A stretch of DNA of 6,083 nucleotides from JBFKPQ01 sp041628225 (GTDB taxonomy: Bacteria > Actinomycetota > Acidimicrobiia > Spongiisociales > JAENVV01): the NCBI GenBank assembly GCA_041628225.1, contig JBFKPQ010000145.1:1-6083 (forward strand), read 5' to 3'. Made by a program: the position numbers and the translations under genes. Under the pieces are notes generated by a model. It was not told the origin of the DNA, searched no databases, and saw only the letters and a list, made by a program, of their open reading frames with translations. How positions within the stretch are numbered: the first letter of the stretch is position 1; every line of letters begins with the position of its first letter. Shown piece by piece: positions 1 through 6,012 of this stretch.

Positions 1-567
1 CTCGGGATCATCTGGGATGTGGCCACGTTTTGGCCGCGGTGGTTCCACCCGTGGGCTCCACCGTCGTACGGGGAACGAGCCGTACCGCACCTGATGCGCC
101 GGCTCTCCGTGCTGACCGGTGAGGGTTGCTCCGTCATCGTGTCGGCCCACAGTCAAGGTACCGTCGTGGCCGCGGCCGCCATCGCGCTCTTGCCCGAGGA
201 ATGCCGAAGGCACATCGCCGTGGTGACCCACGGCTCGCCGCTCGCCCGGTTGTATGCCCGGTACTTCCCGCAGGTGTTCGCCGTCGACGGCCTCCGCCGG
301 CTGGCAGGTCAGCTGGCCGATGTTCGGCCGGTCCGGTGGCGGAACCTATACCGGTCCACCGACTACATAGGTGGCGCCGTCTTCGGGGAGATCACCGACA
401 CGTACGAGGACGTTCGTGTCCCGGATCCGCATGATGCCCGGCCGCTCATGGACGGGGACCCGCGTCCGCGGACCCTGAATCACTCGAACTACTACGTCGA
501 CGCCCTCTATCGGTCCACGATCGACGATCTGTCCACCGAGCTGCGGGCGGTCAGAGGTCAGAGATGA
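1..567 (+). CDS. C-terminal part of an alpha/beta-hydrolase (lipase-like) protein, 5' end outside window
   Basis: The reading frame is open from base 1, so the gene begins upstream; the GTG at base 19 is probably internal. The 188 visible codons end at TGA 565-567. They hold a serine-hydrolase nucleophile elbow, SAHSQGT, with Ser at codon 51 (bases 151-153), at the end of a beta strand (VIVSAHSQG). Next comes a THGSPLARLYARYFP segment. A WRNLYRSTDYIGG segment has an Asp at codon 121, and an LNHSNYY segment has a His at codon 161. Order and spacing fit a Ser-Asp-His triad. From family memory, this layout resembles the C-terminal lipase-like domain of large actinobacterial integral membrane proteins, but no membrane segment lies inside the window. 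Substrate is unknown. Its last 17 bases overlap the end of the opposing kinase gene. Confidence 0.75.
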   Translation, partial: LGIIWDVATFWPRWFHPWAPPSYGERAVPHLMRRLSVLTGEGCSVIVSAHSQGTVVAAAAIALLPEECRRHIAVVTHGSPLARLYARYFPQVFAVDGLRRLAGQLADVRPVRWRNLYRSTDYIGGAVFGEITDTYEDVRVPDPHDARPLMDGDPRPRTLNHSNYYVDALYRSTIDDLSTELRAVRGQR

Positions 568-1465
568 CGGCGTCGACCACCATCGACGACACCTGTCGGA
601 TGGTTTCGTCGAGTTGGTGCATGGCCACGATCGGCACACCTCGTTCGGTGGCCGCCTTCCGAACGTAGCGCTCCAGTCGGCGAACCTCGGCGAACGAATC
701 GAGGTAGCGATCGGGCGAGCGCTGCTGCGAGCGGTCGGCTCGGGTCAGGAAATGCGTTCGGTGCGACTCCGCATCTGGGACGCACAACACCACCTGGCAG
801 ACGACGGCGTTCTTGCGCCACTCATCGAGGACGTCGTCGAACATGCCTGGCACGACGTGGACACCTTCGACAACCAGGTCGGACCCTTCATGGATGGCCC
901 GTTCGATGAGTCCTCGCGCGCCGGCGCCGACCATCTCCGCCTGTTGTTGAAACCCGACGATAAGGGGGTCGTGATCTCCGGGGAGGGGGGTCTTCAACGC
1001 CTGATGTGCCTCGAAGGACGAAACGTGGACCAGGGGAGCCAGGGAGACGGGCAGGAGATTCCGCATCACCTGCCGGACGGCGTCGGTCGGTATCACCGAC
1101 GAGATGCGGAGGAGAGCACCGACCTCGCCGGCCACCGTCGACTTCCCGACGCCGGGAGCTCCACCGAGCAACAGAACGATCGGCCGGCCACGCCGCCTTC
1201 CCGTCACCCAGGCCTCGTATCGAGTGGCCCGCTCCTCGCCGGCCTCGGCTGCAACGGCCTCCCGATGGATGGCCATGAGATCGGTCACGCCCACTTCGGT
1301 GCGCCCCGATCCGCGGAGTCGGGTTTCGACCTCTTCTGCGATGGCGTAGGCCACCTCCGGGTCGAGTCCGGCGACCATCAGCGACGACGCCGCGACACTC
1401 TTCGAGAAGGGCAACCGGTTGTCGCTGCGGTCGACGACCCAGATGTAGGAGCTCGGAGCGGACAT
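551..1465 (-). CDS. pgk2: 2-phosphoglycerate kinase with N-terminal ATP-cone
   Basis: This 304-residue protein is likely to phosphorylate 2-phosphoglycerate with ATP to 2,3-diphosphoglycerate (EC 2.7.2.16), the first step towards cyclic 2,3-diphosphoglycerate. Residues about 6-75 look like an ATP-cone, a nucleotide-sensing domain (IWVVDRSDNRLPFSKSVAAS, then AIAEEVETRL). Residues 95-300 form a P-loop kinase: Walker A GGAPGVGKST at 101-110, PTDAVRQVMR at 126-135, VVEGVHVVPG at 198-207, and an Arg-rich lid at about 242-263. The P-loop, the (P/S)TDxxRxxMR segment and the ATP-cone together are the signature of archaeal-type 2-phosphoglycerate kinases. I chose ATG at 1465, which has a GGTGG ribosome site five bases upstream; GTG at 1492 would add nine unremarkable residues. 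It is divergent from the phosphoesterase gene and overlaps the hydrolase gene end by 17 bp. Family is fairly sure. Substrate is inferred, strengthened by the synthetase gene nearby. Confidence 0.85.
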   Translation of the reverse strand: MSAPSSYIWVVDRSDNRLPFSKSVAASSLMVAGLDPEVAYAIAEEVETRLRGSGRTEVGVTDLMAIHREAVAAEAGEERATRYEAWVTGRRRGRPIVLLLGGAPGVGKSTVAGEVGALLRISSVIPTDAVRQVMRNLLPVSLAPLVHVSSFEAHQALKTPLPGDHDPLIVGFQQQAEMVGAGARGLIERAIHEGSDLVVEGVHVVPGMFDDVLDEWRKNAVVCQVVLCVPDAESHRTHFLTRADRSQQRSPDRYLDSFAEVRRLERYVRKAATERGVPIVAMHQLDETIRQVSSMVVDAVISDL

Positions 1466-1470
1466 CAGTG

Positions 1471-1475
1471 CCACC
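1471..1475 (-). promoter_or_regulatory. Ribosome binding site of the 2-phosphoglycerate kinase gene
   Basis: Read on the minus strand this is GGTGG, five bases upstream of the ATG at 1465. It supports that start over the in-frame GTG at 1492, which has no comparable purine-rich site. Confidence 0.45.
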
Positions 1476-1490
1476 AACGATAGGCTGCGC

Positions 1491-1500
1491 ACGGTACGAT
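1491..1500. promoter_or_regulatory. Putative bidirectional promoter with overlapping -10 boxes
   Basis: The 41-bp divergent intergenic region contains ACGGTACGAT. On the plus strand TACGAT (1495-1500) is a TANNNT -10 hexamer six bases before the phosphoesterase ATG at 1507, which predicts a leaderless transcript. On the minus strand the same bases give TACCGT (1496-1491), also TANNNT. That would start transcription near 1484 and leave a leader of about 18 bases holding the GGTGG site of the kinase. The two hexamers share one TA step. No convincing -35 element is seen on either strand. A second minus-strand candidate, TATCGT (1482-1477), lies too close to the start to leave room for the ribosome site. 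Confidence 0.45.
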
Positions 1501-1506
1501 GCGGCC

Positions 1507-2343
1507 ATGCCAGGCCTCACGATCGCCCAGCTGTCCGACATCCACTGCGGTTCTCCGTTCTTCGATCCGAATCTGTTGACGGTTGCCGTCAACGAGGTGC
1601 TCGACCTCGACCCCGACCTGGTCGTCATCGCCGGTGACTTGACCCAAGAAGGGTACGCACCCGAGTTCGAGACAGCTCGCGACGCCCTCCGTCCGATCAT
1701 GGAGCGCCTGACGACCGTGATCGTGCCGGGTAACCACGACTCGAAGAACGTGGGCTACCTGCATTTCCTCGACCACTTCGGCAAGGGTGAGAACGCCGCT
1801 TCGCCCGACCGGGCTCACCACCTCAGTTTCGAGGAATACCCGCGACGGGTCAGCGTCGTGGCGGTCGACAGTTCGAAGCCGGATCTGGCCGAGGGCGAGA
1901 TCGGACGCGGGCGCTATGAGTGGATTCGTCAGCAATACGAGCCCGAAGCCGATCTTCGGCTGTTTGTCATGCATCACCACCTCGTTTCGGTGCCCGGCAC
2001 CGGGCGGGAGCGGAACATCGTGTGGGATGCCGGCGACGTCTTGGCACTGCTCGAGGACGTCGGTGTGGACATCGTGCTGGCCGGACACAAACACGTCCCG
2101 CATGTCTGGCAGGTGGGCGGCATCCTCATCATCAACTCGGGAACGGTGTCCTCCTACCGGCTCCGGGGGTACACCCGCCCGTCCTACAACGTTGTTTACG
2201 TCACGGAGACCGAGGTGGAGGTCCGGCTGATGTATCCGGGTTCTGGCCAGCAGGTCGCAGCCCACTACGACCGCGTCGGAACCGAACTCACTCGCAATCC
2301 CGATCTAGCGGGCATGTTTTCCAAGGCTGCGTGGAGGTGGTGA
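1507..2343 (+). CDS. Calcineurin-like metallophosphoesterase
   Basis: This 278-residue, probably cytoplasmic protein carries every metal-binding motif of the calcineurin-like phosphoesterase superfamily, in order: SDIH (Asp11, His13), AGDL (Asp44), GNHD (Asn76, His77), MHHH (156-158) and GHKH (193-196). These should hold a two-metal centre that hydrolyses a phosphomonoester or phosphodiester. The C-terminal stretch INSGTVSSYRLR fits class III cyclic nucleotide phosphodiesterase-like members. The substrate cannot be read from sequence. Its position, divergent from 2-phosphoglycerate kinase and one gene from cyclic 2,3-diphosphoglycerate synthetase, suggests breakdown of cDPG or 2,3-DPG (inference). 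ATG 1507 is chosen because it begins right before the conserved first strand and has a -10 box at leaderless distance; the upstream in-frame GTG at 1468 would run through the divergent promoter. Its TGA overlaps the next ATG by one base. Confidence 0.85.
   Translation: MPGLTIAQLSDIHCGSPFFDPNLLTVAVNEVLDLDPDLVVIAGDLTQEGYAPEFETARDALRPIMERLTTVIVPGNHDSKNVGYLHFLDHFGKGENAASPDRAHHLSFEEYPRRVSVVAVDSSKPDLAEGEIGRGRYEWIRQQYEPEADLRLFVMHHHLVSVPGTGRERNIVWDAGDVLALLEDVGVDIVLAGHKHVPHVWQVGGILIINSGTVSSYRLRGYTRPSYNVVYVTETEVEVRLMYPGSGQQVAAHYDRVGTELTRNPDLAGMFSKAAWRW
2333..2337 (+). promoter_or_regulatory. Ribosome binding site of the ABM-like gene inside the phosphoesterase gene end
   Basis: GGAGG lies five bases upstream of the ATG at 2343, inside the last codons of the phosphoesterase gene. 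With the TGATG stop/start overlap it indicates translational coupling, and it fixes the start of the small gene within a longer open frame that extends upstream. Confidence 0.7.
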
Positions 2344-2645
2344 TGGTCATCAGGTTGTTTCTCTCGGCGGTCGCTCCCAACGACGTCGACGCCATGATCC
2401 GCTTGTTCGAAGAGGACGTTCTTCCGGCATTTCGAGCCCATCCTGACTGCCTGGGGATCGATCTGATCCGCGCCGAGAAACCCGGCGCCGGCGGCCTCGT
2501 CGAGGGTGGAGTGCTCACGCGGTGGGTGAATGTCGATGCGATGGAGGCAGCCCTGGCGTCTGATTCGATCGTCGAGAGCCAGGCACGAGTGCGATCGCTG
2601 TTGCGCCGCGAGCCGCTCCGAAAGGTCTACGAGGTCGTCGCCTGA
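2343..2645 (+). CDS. Small ABM-like (dimeric alpha+beta barrel) protein
   Basis: The 100-residue product starts MVIRLFLSAV and ends KVYEVVA. The pattern is one beta strand (IRLFLSA), a helix (DAMIRLFEEDVLPAFRAHP), a strand (GIDLIRAE), a variable turn (KPGAGGLVEGG), a strand (VLTRWVN), a helix (VDAMEAALAS) and a final strand (KVYEVVA). This is the length and layout of the antibiotic biosynthesis monooxygenase/stress-responsive ferredoxin-like fold, which usually works as a dimer. No catalytic residue set is diagnostic, so oxidation, haem binding or a non-enzymatic role cannot be told apart. The frame is open further upstream, but the TGATG overlap and the GGAGG site show that translation begins at 2343. 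It is expected to share an mRNA with the phosphoesterase. Its end overlaps the opposing synthetase gene by 19 bp. Family assignment is moderate. Confidence 0.7.
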   Translation: MVIRLFLSAVAPNDVDAMIRLFEEDVLPAFRAHPDCLGIDLIRAEKPGAGGLVEGGVLTRWVNVDAMEAALASDSIVESQARVRSLLRREPLRKVYEVVA

Positions 2646-3931
2646 CGGGGGTCGAGTTCGGCGGCCAGCGCAGACAGGCCACCTTCGACCGCGACACGAT
2701 TGTGGAGGAACGCCACTTCGACGCCACGTTCGAGGGCCCATGGAATGACGTTGTCGACGGCTGCCGCTTTGATTTCCACCACGGCCATGTCGATCTCGCC
2801 GACCGACGCGAGATCGGCGCGCAGGCGGGCTCGATCCGACAACGAGTGAACCGTCGATACGGAGGCCACTCCCTGTGACTCGAGCTGCAACCGGATGAAC
2901 GGCGCCGCGGTGTCGGGAGCCGTCGTGATGACGACGACCCGCTGTCCCACGACCGGTTTCGTCACATCCGCTTCGTAGTGGCCGTCGAAGATGGGGACGT
3001 CGGTGTCGGCGCGCCGGACGGCCATGTGGGTTTCGGCTCGATCGTATCCTTCAGGTCCCATCACGAGCACTGCGTCGGCGAGCGCCAGCCGGTACGTACC
3101 GAAGTAGCCGGTGAGGTACTCAGGGTCGATCGTCGCGGGCATCACGAGAAGATGGCGATCGGCGGGAGTCGGCGGGATCGCGGTCCCGCTTCCTTCATAC
3201 AGGAGAAGGTCGGGCCGCAATGACTCGGCGAGCGCAACACCTGCCGCGAAGTTGTGGCGGTCGGTCACCCCGGCGGGTCCAGCACCGCACCGCCAGGTCC
3301 CGATGGTGTCGACCTGAGCGAACAAGGCGTCCTCGACGTAGTCCGAAGCAGCATGGAACCCGCGCGAAGCCAACTGCAGGAGCCCGTCGGCGGTCGCCTC
3401 GAACTCCCCAGAGCGGAGGAGCGTTGGTTCCTCGGGCCCGCCGCGACCCATCGTCACCATCGCCACCGCGTCACCGGCGTCTCGCCAGAACCTCGCCAGC
3501 TCGATGGCGGCCGCCGTCTTGCCGGTTCGCTTGCCGGTTCCGCTCACGGTGACGGCAGGTCTCGTTGCGAACGGTTGGCGGTGTGGCGGGTCGAAGCGGT
3601 AACCGGCGCCGCGATACGAGACGCCGCCTCGCAATGCGATGCCGGCCAGTCGAAATCGCATCCGGTGGTCGAGAACCGGTTCGTCGCTCAGGTCGATCAA
3701 TTCGTCGGGTTCGAGCGTGAGGGCGCGTTCGACGAGTACCTCAGCGGTCGAACCGTCGAGTACGGGGATGTCGAGACGAGGAGTGCCCTCCGTCTTCTCG
3801 GTTCCGCCGAGGAACACGGCGGCCACGACGTCGACGCCATCGGCACGCAGTTGCGCGATGGCGCGTTCGGTGACCGGCGGATAGTGCTGCCCGTCGATGA
3901 GAACGATGCCTCGAGTGGTGCCTGGCTCCAT
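2627..3931 (-). CDS. cpgS: Cyclic 2,3-diphosphoglycerate synthetase
   Basis: This 434-residue cytoplasmic enzyme probably closes 2,3-diphosphoglycerate into cyclic 2,3-diphosphoglycerate with ATP hydrolysis (EC 6.5.1.9). The length is close to the Methanothermus fervidus enzyme (about 460). Features in order: an N-terminal IDGQHYPPV segment (12-20) after a short strand, typical of the family; a P-loop GTGKRTGKT (131-139) of the GTxxxxGKT type also seen in dethiobiotin synthetase and CobB/CbiA proteins; TMGRGGPEEP (160-169); SDYVEDA (196-202); YEGSGTAIPP (245-254); and VEIKAAAVD (385-393). ATG 3931 has a TANNNT -10 box six bases upstream, suggesting a leaderless mRNA. It is transcribed alone on the minus strand, runs tail to tail into the ABM-like gene, and diverges from the nucleotidase. 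Family confidence is good; activity in this organism is inferred. Confidence 0.85.
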   Translation of the reverse strand: MEPGTTRGIVLIDGQHYPPVTERAIAQLRADGVDVVAAVFLGGTEKTEGTPRLDIPVLDGSTAEVLVERALTLEPDELIDLSDEPVLDHRMRFRLAGIALRGGVSYRGAGYRFDPPHRQPFATRPAVTVSGTGKRTGKTAAAIELARFWRDAGDAVAMVTMGRGGPEEPTLLRSGEFEATADGLLQLASRGFHAASDYVEDALFAQVDTIGTWRCGAGPAGVTDRHNFAAGVALAESLRPDLLLYEGSGTAIPPTPADRHLLVMPATIDPEYLTGYFGTYRLALADAVLVMGPEGYDRAETHMAVRRADTDVPIFDGHYEADVTKPVVGQRVVVITTAPDTAAPFIRLQLESQGVASVSTVHSLSDRARLRADLASVGEIDMAVVEIKAAAVDNVIPWALERGVEVAFLHNRVAVEGGLSALAAELDPRQATTS

Positions 3932-3937
3932 GACGTG

Positions 3938-3943
3938 ACGCTA
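3938..3943 (-). promoter_or_regulatory. Putative -10 box of a leaderless synthetase transcript
   Basis: Read on the minus strand this is TAGCGT, a TANNNT hexamer with six bases between it and the ATG at 3931. Initiation about seven bases downstream would fall on the start codon itself. No ribosome binding site is seen before that ATG, which agrees with a leaderless transcript. A -35 element is not evident. Confidence 0.4.
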
Positions 3944-3998
3944 ACCGTGCCAGGAGATCGATGACCCGATTCGGCCGCCAACCACGCAGCGTGATCGG

Positions 3999-4004
3999 TA
4001 GGTT
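3999..4004 (+). promoter_or_regulatory. Putative -10 box of the secreted nucleotidase gene
   Basis: TAGGTT is a TANNNT hexamer in the 94-bp or longer gap between the divergent synthetase and nucleotidase genes. Transcription would begin near 4011, at the first of two GGAAGGGG ribosome sites. No clear -35 element is visible. Confidence 0.3.
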
Positions 4005-4010
4005 CGGAAC

Positions 4011-4088
4011 GGAAGGGGCATTCCCGTGAACGAGCTGGTCAGCTCGATTCGTGGCACGCAACATCACGGAAGGGGAACAGGCATCGTG
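4011..4088 (+). repeat. Duplicated ribosome-site plus GTG start module
   Basis: GGAAGGGG occurs at 4011-4018, seven bases before GTG 4026, and again at 4068-4075, ten bases before GTG 4086. Both GTG codons are in the same frame as the nucleotidase. The two copies share the preceding AC and a following CAT before the GTG. Either could start translation. The second leaves a normal-length signal peptide and is the one used in this annotation. Confidence 0.5.
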
Positions 4089-5936
4089 ACGGTCTCTCAA
4101 TCCATGGCACGGCGCACTGGGGTATTGGTCCTGGCACTCTCGTTGGTACTCACGGCGTTGGCGCTCGGCGGCCCTGCCGAGGCGGCCAAGACGCCGAAGG
4201 TGGACTTCTGGCTCACCGTGCTGCACAACAACGACGGTGAATCGGACCTCATCAACCTCGGCTCGGGGCTCGAGGACTTCGGCGGAGCTGCGCGTTTCAA
4301 GACGCTCGTCGACGACCTCAAGCACCGAGCGACCCATCAGCCGCCCAGTCAGCCGGGCGCCAAACGTGGGGTCATCATGGTCTCGTCGGGAGACAACTTC
4401 CTCGCGGGTCCCGAGTTCAACGCGAGCATCGCCAACGGCGTACCGTTCTATGACACCGTGGCCATGGATCTCATCGGCTACGACGCGGTTGCGATCGGAA
4501 ACCACGACTTCGATTTCGGTCCCGATGTGCTGGAGGACTTCATCCTCGGTTATCAATTCAGTCATCCGCCGTACTTGAGCTCCAACCTGGACTTCTCCGG
4601 CGAACCCGGCTTGCAGGCCTTGTTCGATCAGGGCCGCATCGCCAGGAGCATCGTGGTCAAAGAACGCGGCGAGAAGATCGGCATCATCGGTGCGACGACG
4701 CCCAATCTGCCGTTCATCTCCAGCCCGCGCAACGTGGGCGTCGGAGCCGACGTCTCCGCAGCGGTACAAGGCGAGATCGACAAGCTCACCGTCATGGGGG
4801 TCTCAAAGATCGTCTTGATCTCCCATCTCCAGAACATCGAGGAAGACATCGAACTGGCCGCGACGCTGGAGGGCATCGATGTGATGGTCGCCGGCGGGGG
4901 CGACGAACTGTTGGCCAACACTGGTGACCTACTCATCCCGGGCGACGAGGGCGACGTGTTCGGTCCGTACCCGGTGACGGCTACCGATCTCGACGGAACC
5001 TCCATCCCGGTCGTGACCACGTCGGGCCAGTACGGCTACGTTGGACAGCTCGTCGTCGGCTTCGACAAGACGGGCAACGTCATCGCCATCGATACCGCGC
5101 TCAGCGGTCCGAAACGGGTGGCCGGCGGCGACCACCCCGATGCCGTGCAACCCGACCCGCAGGTCCAAGCCCTCGCCGTCGCACCGGTGGAAGACGCCGT
5201 GGCGGCGCTCGCCACGGACGTTCTGGCCGTGTCCGATGTCGATCTCGACGGACGGCGCTCGTCGGTCCGTGGTGGAGAGGCCAACGAAGGCAATCTGATC
5301 GCGGATGCGCTGCTGTGGAAGGCGACACAACTCGCCGGCGCCTTTGGTGCCGACACCCCCGATGTTGCGCTCCAGAATGGGGGCGGGATCCGAAACGACT
5401 CGATTCTGCCGGCCGGTGACATCACGGCGCTCGACACGTGGTCGATGGTGCCGTTCCCGAACTTCGTCTCGGTGGTCGATCCCATCTCCCGCGAGCACTT
5501 CAAGGAGGTCCTGGAGAACGCGGTCGCCTGTACGCAAGGTGCCGACTTTGCGGCCAACCCGAACTGTGGTTCGGGCCGGTTCGCCCAGATCGCGGGATTC
5601 TCCTACGTCTGGTCAGCCTCCGGCGTGGGGCAGATCCTCGACGGAGACGGGAACGTCGTCGTGGCGGGCACGAGGGTGCTCGAAGTGGCACTGGACGACG
5701 GCACGGTCATCGTGACCGGCGGAGCGGTTGTGGCCGGCGACCCGATCAACGTGGCCACGATCGACTTCCTGGCGCGCGGCGGAGATCAGTATCCCTTCCG
5801 TGGGACGCCCTTCACCCGGCTCGGCGCCACCTACCAGCAGGCACTCGCCGACTATCTCGTCGATGAACTCGGAGGAGTCGTGAGCGCGACCGACTACCCG
5901 TTCGGCGGCGAAGGCCGCATCACCAGGCTGCCATGA
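4086..5936 (+). CDS. Secreted 5'-nucleotidase/UshA-like metallophosphatase with atypical metal ligands
   Basis: The 616-residue product has a signal peptide (basic residues at 9-10, hydrophobic core 12-28, likely cleavage after AEA at 31-33), so it acts outside the membrane. Residues about 40-340 form the metallophosphatase domain: LHNNDGES (46-53), SGDN (101-104), GNHDF (138-142), SHLQN (246-250) and GGGDELL (270-276). Residues about 380-610 form the 5'-nucleotidase C-terminal domain: GNLIADAL (402-409), NGGGIRND (431-438), GRFAQIAG (497-504) and ARGGDQYPF (563-571). Cys482 and Cys494 may form a disulfide. Known family members release phosphate from nucleotides or related esters; the substrate here is unknown. 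Compared with UshA, the second ligand of the first motif is Glu, not His, and the usual GHxH/Q is GGGDE. No cell-wall anchor is seen. The start could also be GTG 4026 (636 residues) or ATG 4104. Confidence 0.85.
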   Translation: MTVSQSMARRTGVLVLALSLVLTALALGGPAEAAKTPKVDFWLTVLHNNDGESDLINLGSGLEDFGGAARFKTLVDDLKHRATHQPPSQPGAKRGVIMVSSGDNFLAGPEFNASIANGVPFYDTVAMDLIGYDAVAIGNHDFDFGPDVLEDFILGYQFSHPPYLSSNLDFSGEPGLQALFDQGRIARSIVVKERGEKIGIIGATTPNLPFISSPRNVGVGADVSAAVQGEIDKLTVMGVSKIVLISHLQNIEEDIELAATLEGIDVMVAGGGDELLANTGDLLIPGDEGDVFGPYPVTATDLDGTSIPVVTTSGQYGYVGQLVVGFDKTGNVIAIDTALSGPKRVAGGDHPDAVQPDPQVQALAVAPVEDAVAALATDVLAVSDVDLDGRRSSVRGGEANEGNLIADALLWKATQLAGAFGADTPDVALQNGGGIRNDSILPAGDITALDTWSMVPFPNFVSVVDPISREHFKEVLENAVACTQGADFAANPNCGSGRFAQIAGFSYVWSASGVGQILDGDGNVVVAGTRVLEVALDDGTVIVTGGAVVAGDPINVATIDFLARGGDQYPFRGTPFTRLGATYQQALADYLVDELGGVVSATDYPFGGEGRITRLP

Positions 5937-5940
5937 ACCT

Positions 5941-5974
5941 GGCTCGGGGTCGGCCGGACGGCCGGCCCCGAGCT
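5941..5974 (+). terminator. GC-rich hairpin terminator after the nucleotidase gene
   Basis: Bases 5942-5955 pair with 5960-5973 in a 14-bp stem with a single G-U pair (5950 with 5965) and a four-base loop GGAC. A further G-U pair can close it at 5941/5974. It begins five bases after the stop codon. No T run follows, which is common for terminators in high-GC actinobacteria. It separates the nucleotidase from the downstream glycosyltransferase gene. Confidence 0.7.
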
Positions 5975-5999
5975 CCGCGGCGTCGAGTATCGCCACTGG

Positions 6000-6005
6000 T
6001 AGAGT
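6000..6005 (+). promoter_or_regulatory. Putative -10 box of a leaderless glycosyltransferase transcript
   Basis: TAGAGT is a TANNNT hexamer seven bases before the GTG at 6013. There is no purine-rich ribosome site in between (CGCCGCC), so a leaderless transcript starting at the GTG is likely. No clear -35 element is visible. Confidence 0.4.
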
Positions 6006-6012
6006 CGCCGCC

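Noticed and set aside
614..1483. Long plus-strand open frame (289 codons) opposite the 2-phosphoglycerate kinase
   Set aside because: Its product shows no recognisable motif and lies wholly antisense to a gene with clear kinase motifs. High-GC coding DNA commonly gives such open antisense frames.
1468..1506. Upstream GTG start for the phosphoesterase
   Set aside because: It would add 13 residues before the conserved first strand and would place translation through the divergent promoter; ATG 1507 fits the family start and the -10 spacing.
1920..2342. Upstream extension of the ABM-like reading frame, giving a 241-residue protein
   Set aside because: The extension overlaps the phosphoesterase in another frame and has shadow-like composition. 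The TGATG junction and GGAGG site place the true start at 2343.
3254..3964. Plus-strand open frame (236 codons) opposite the cDPG synthetase
   Set aside because: Low-complexity charged product without family features, fully antisense to the conserved synthetase N-terminal half.
4086..4200. Twin-arginine export signal on the nucleotidase
   Set aside because: An Arg-Arg pair is present before the hydrophobic segment, but the residues after it (TGVLVL) do not match the usual Tat pattern with F-L-K, so a general secretion signal is more likely.
3741..4769. Minus-strand open frame (342 codons) spanning the synthetase start and the nucleotidase N-terminal half
   Set aside because: It runs through the intergenic promoter region and two strongly supported genes in other frames, and its product looks like an Arg/His-rich shadow.
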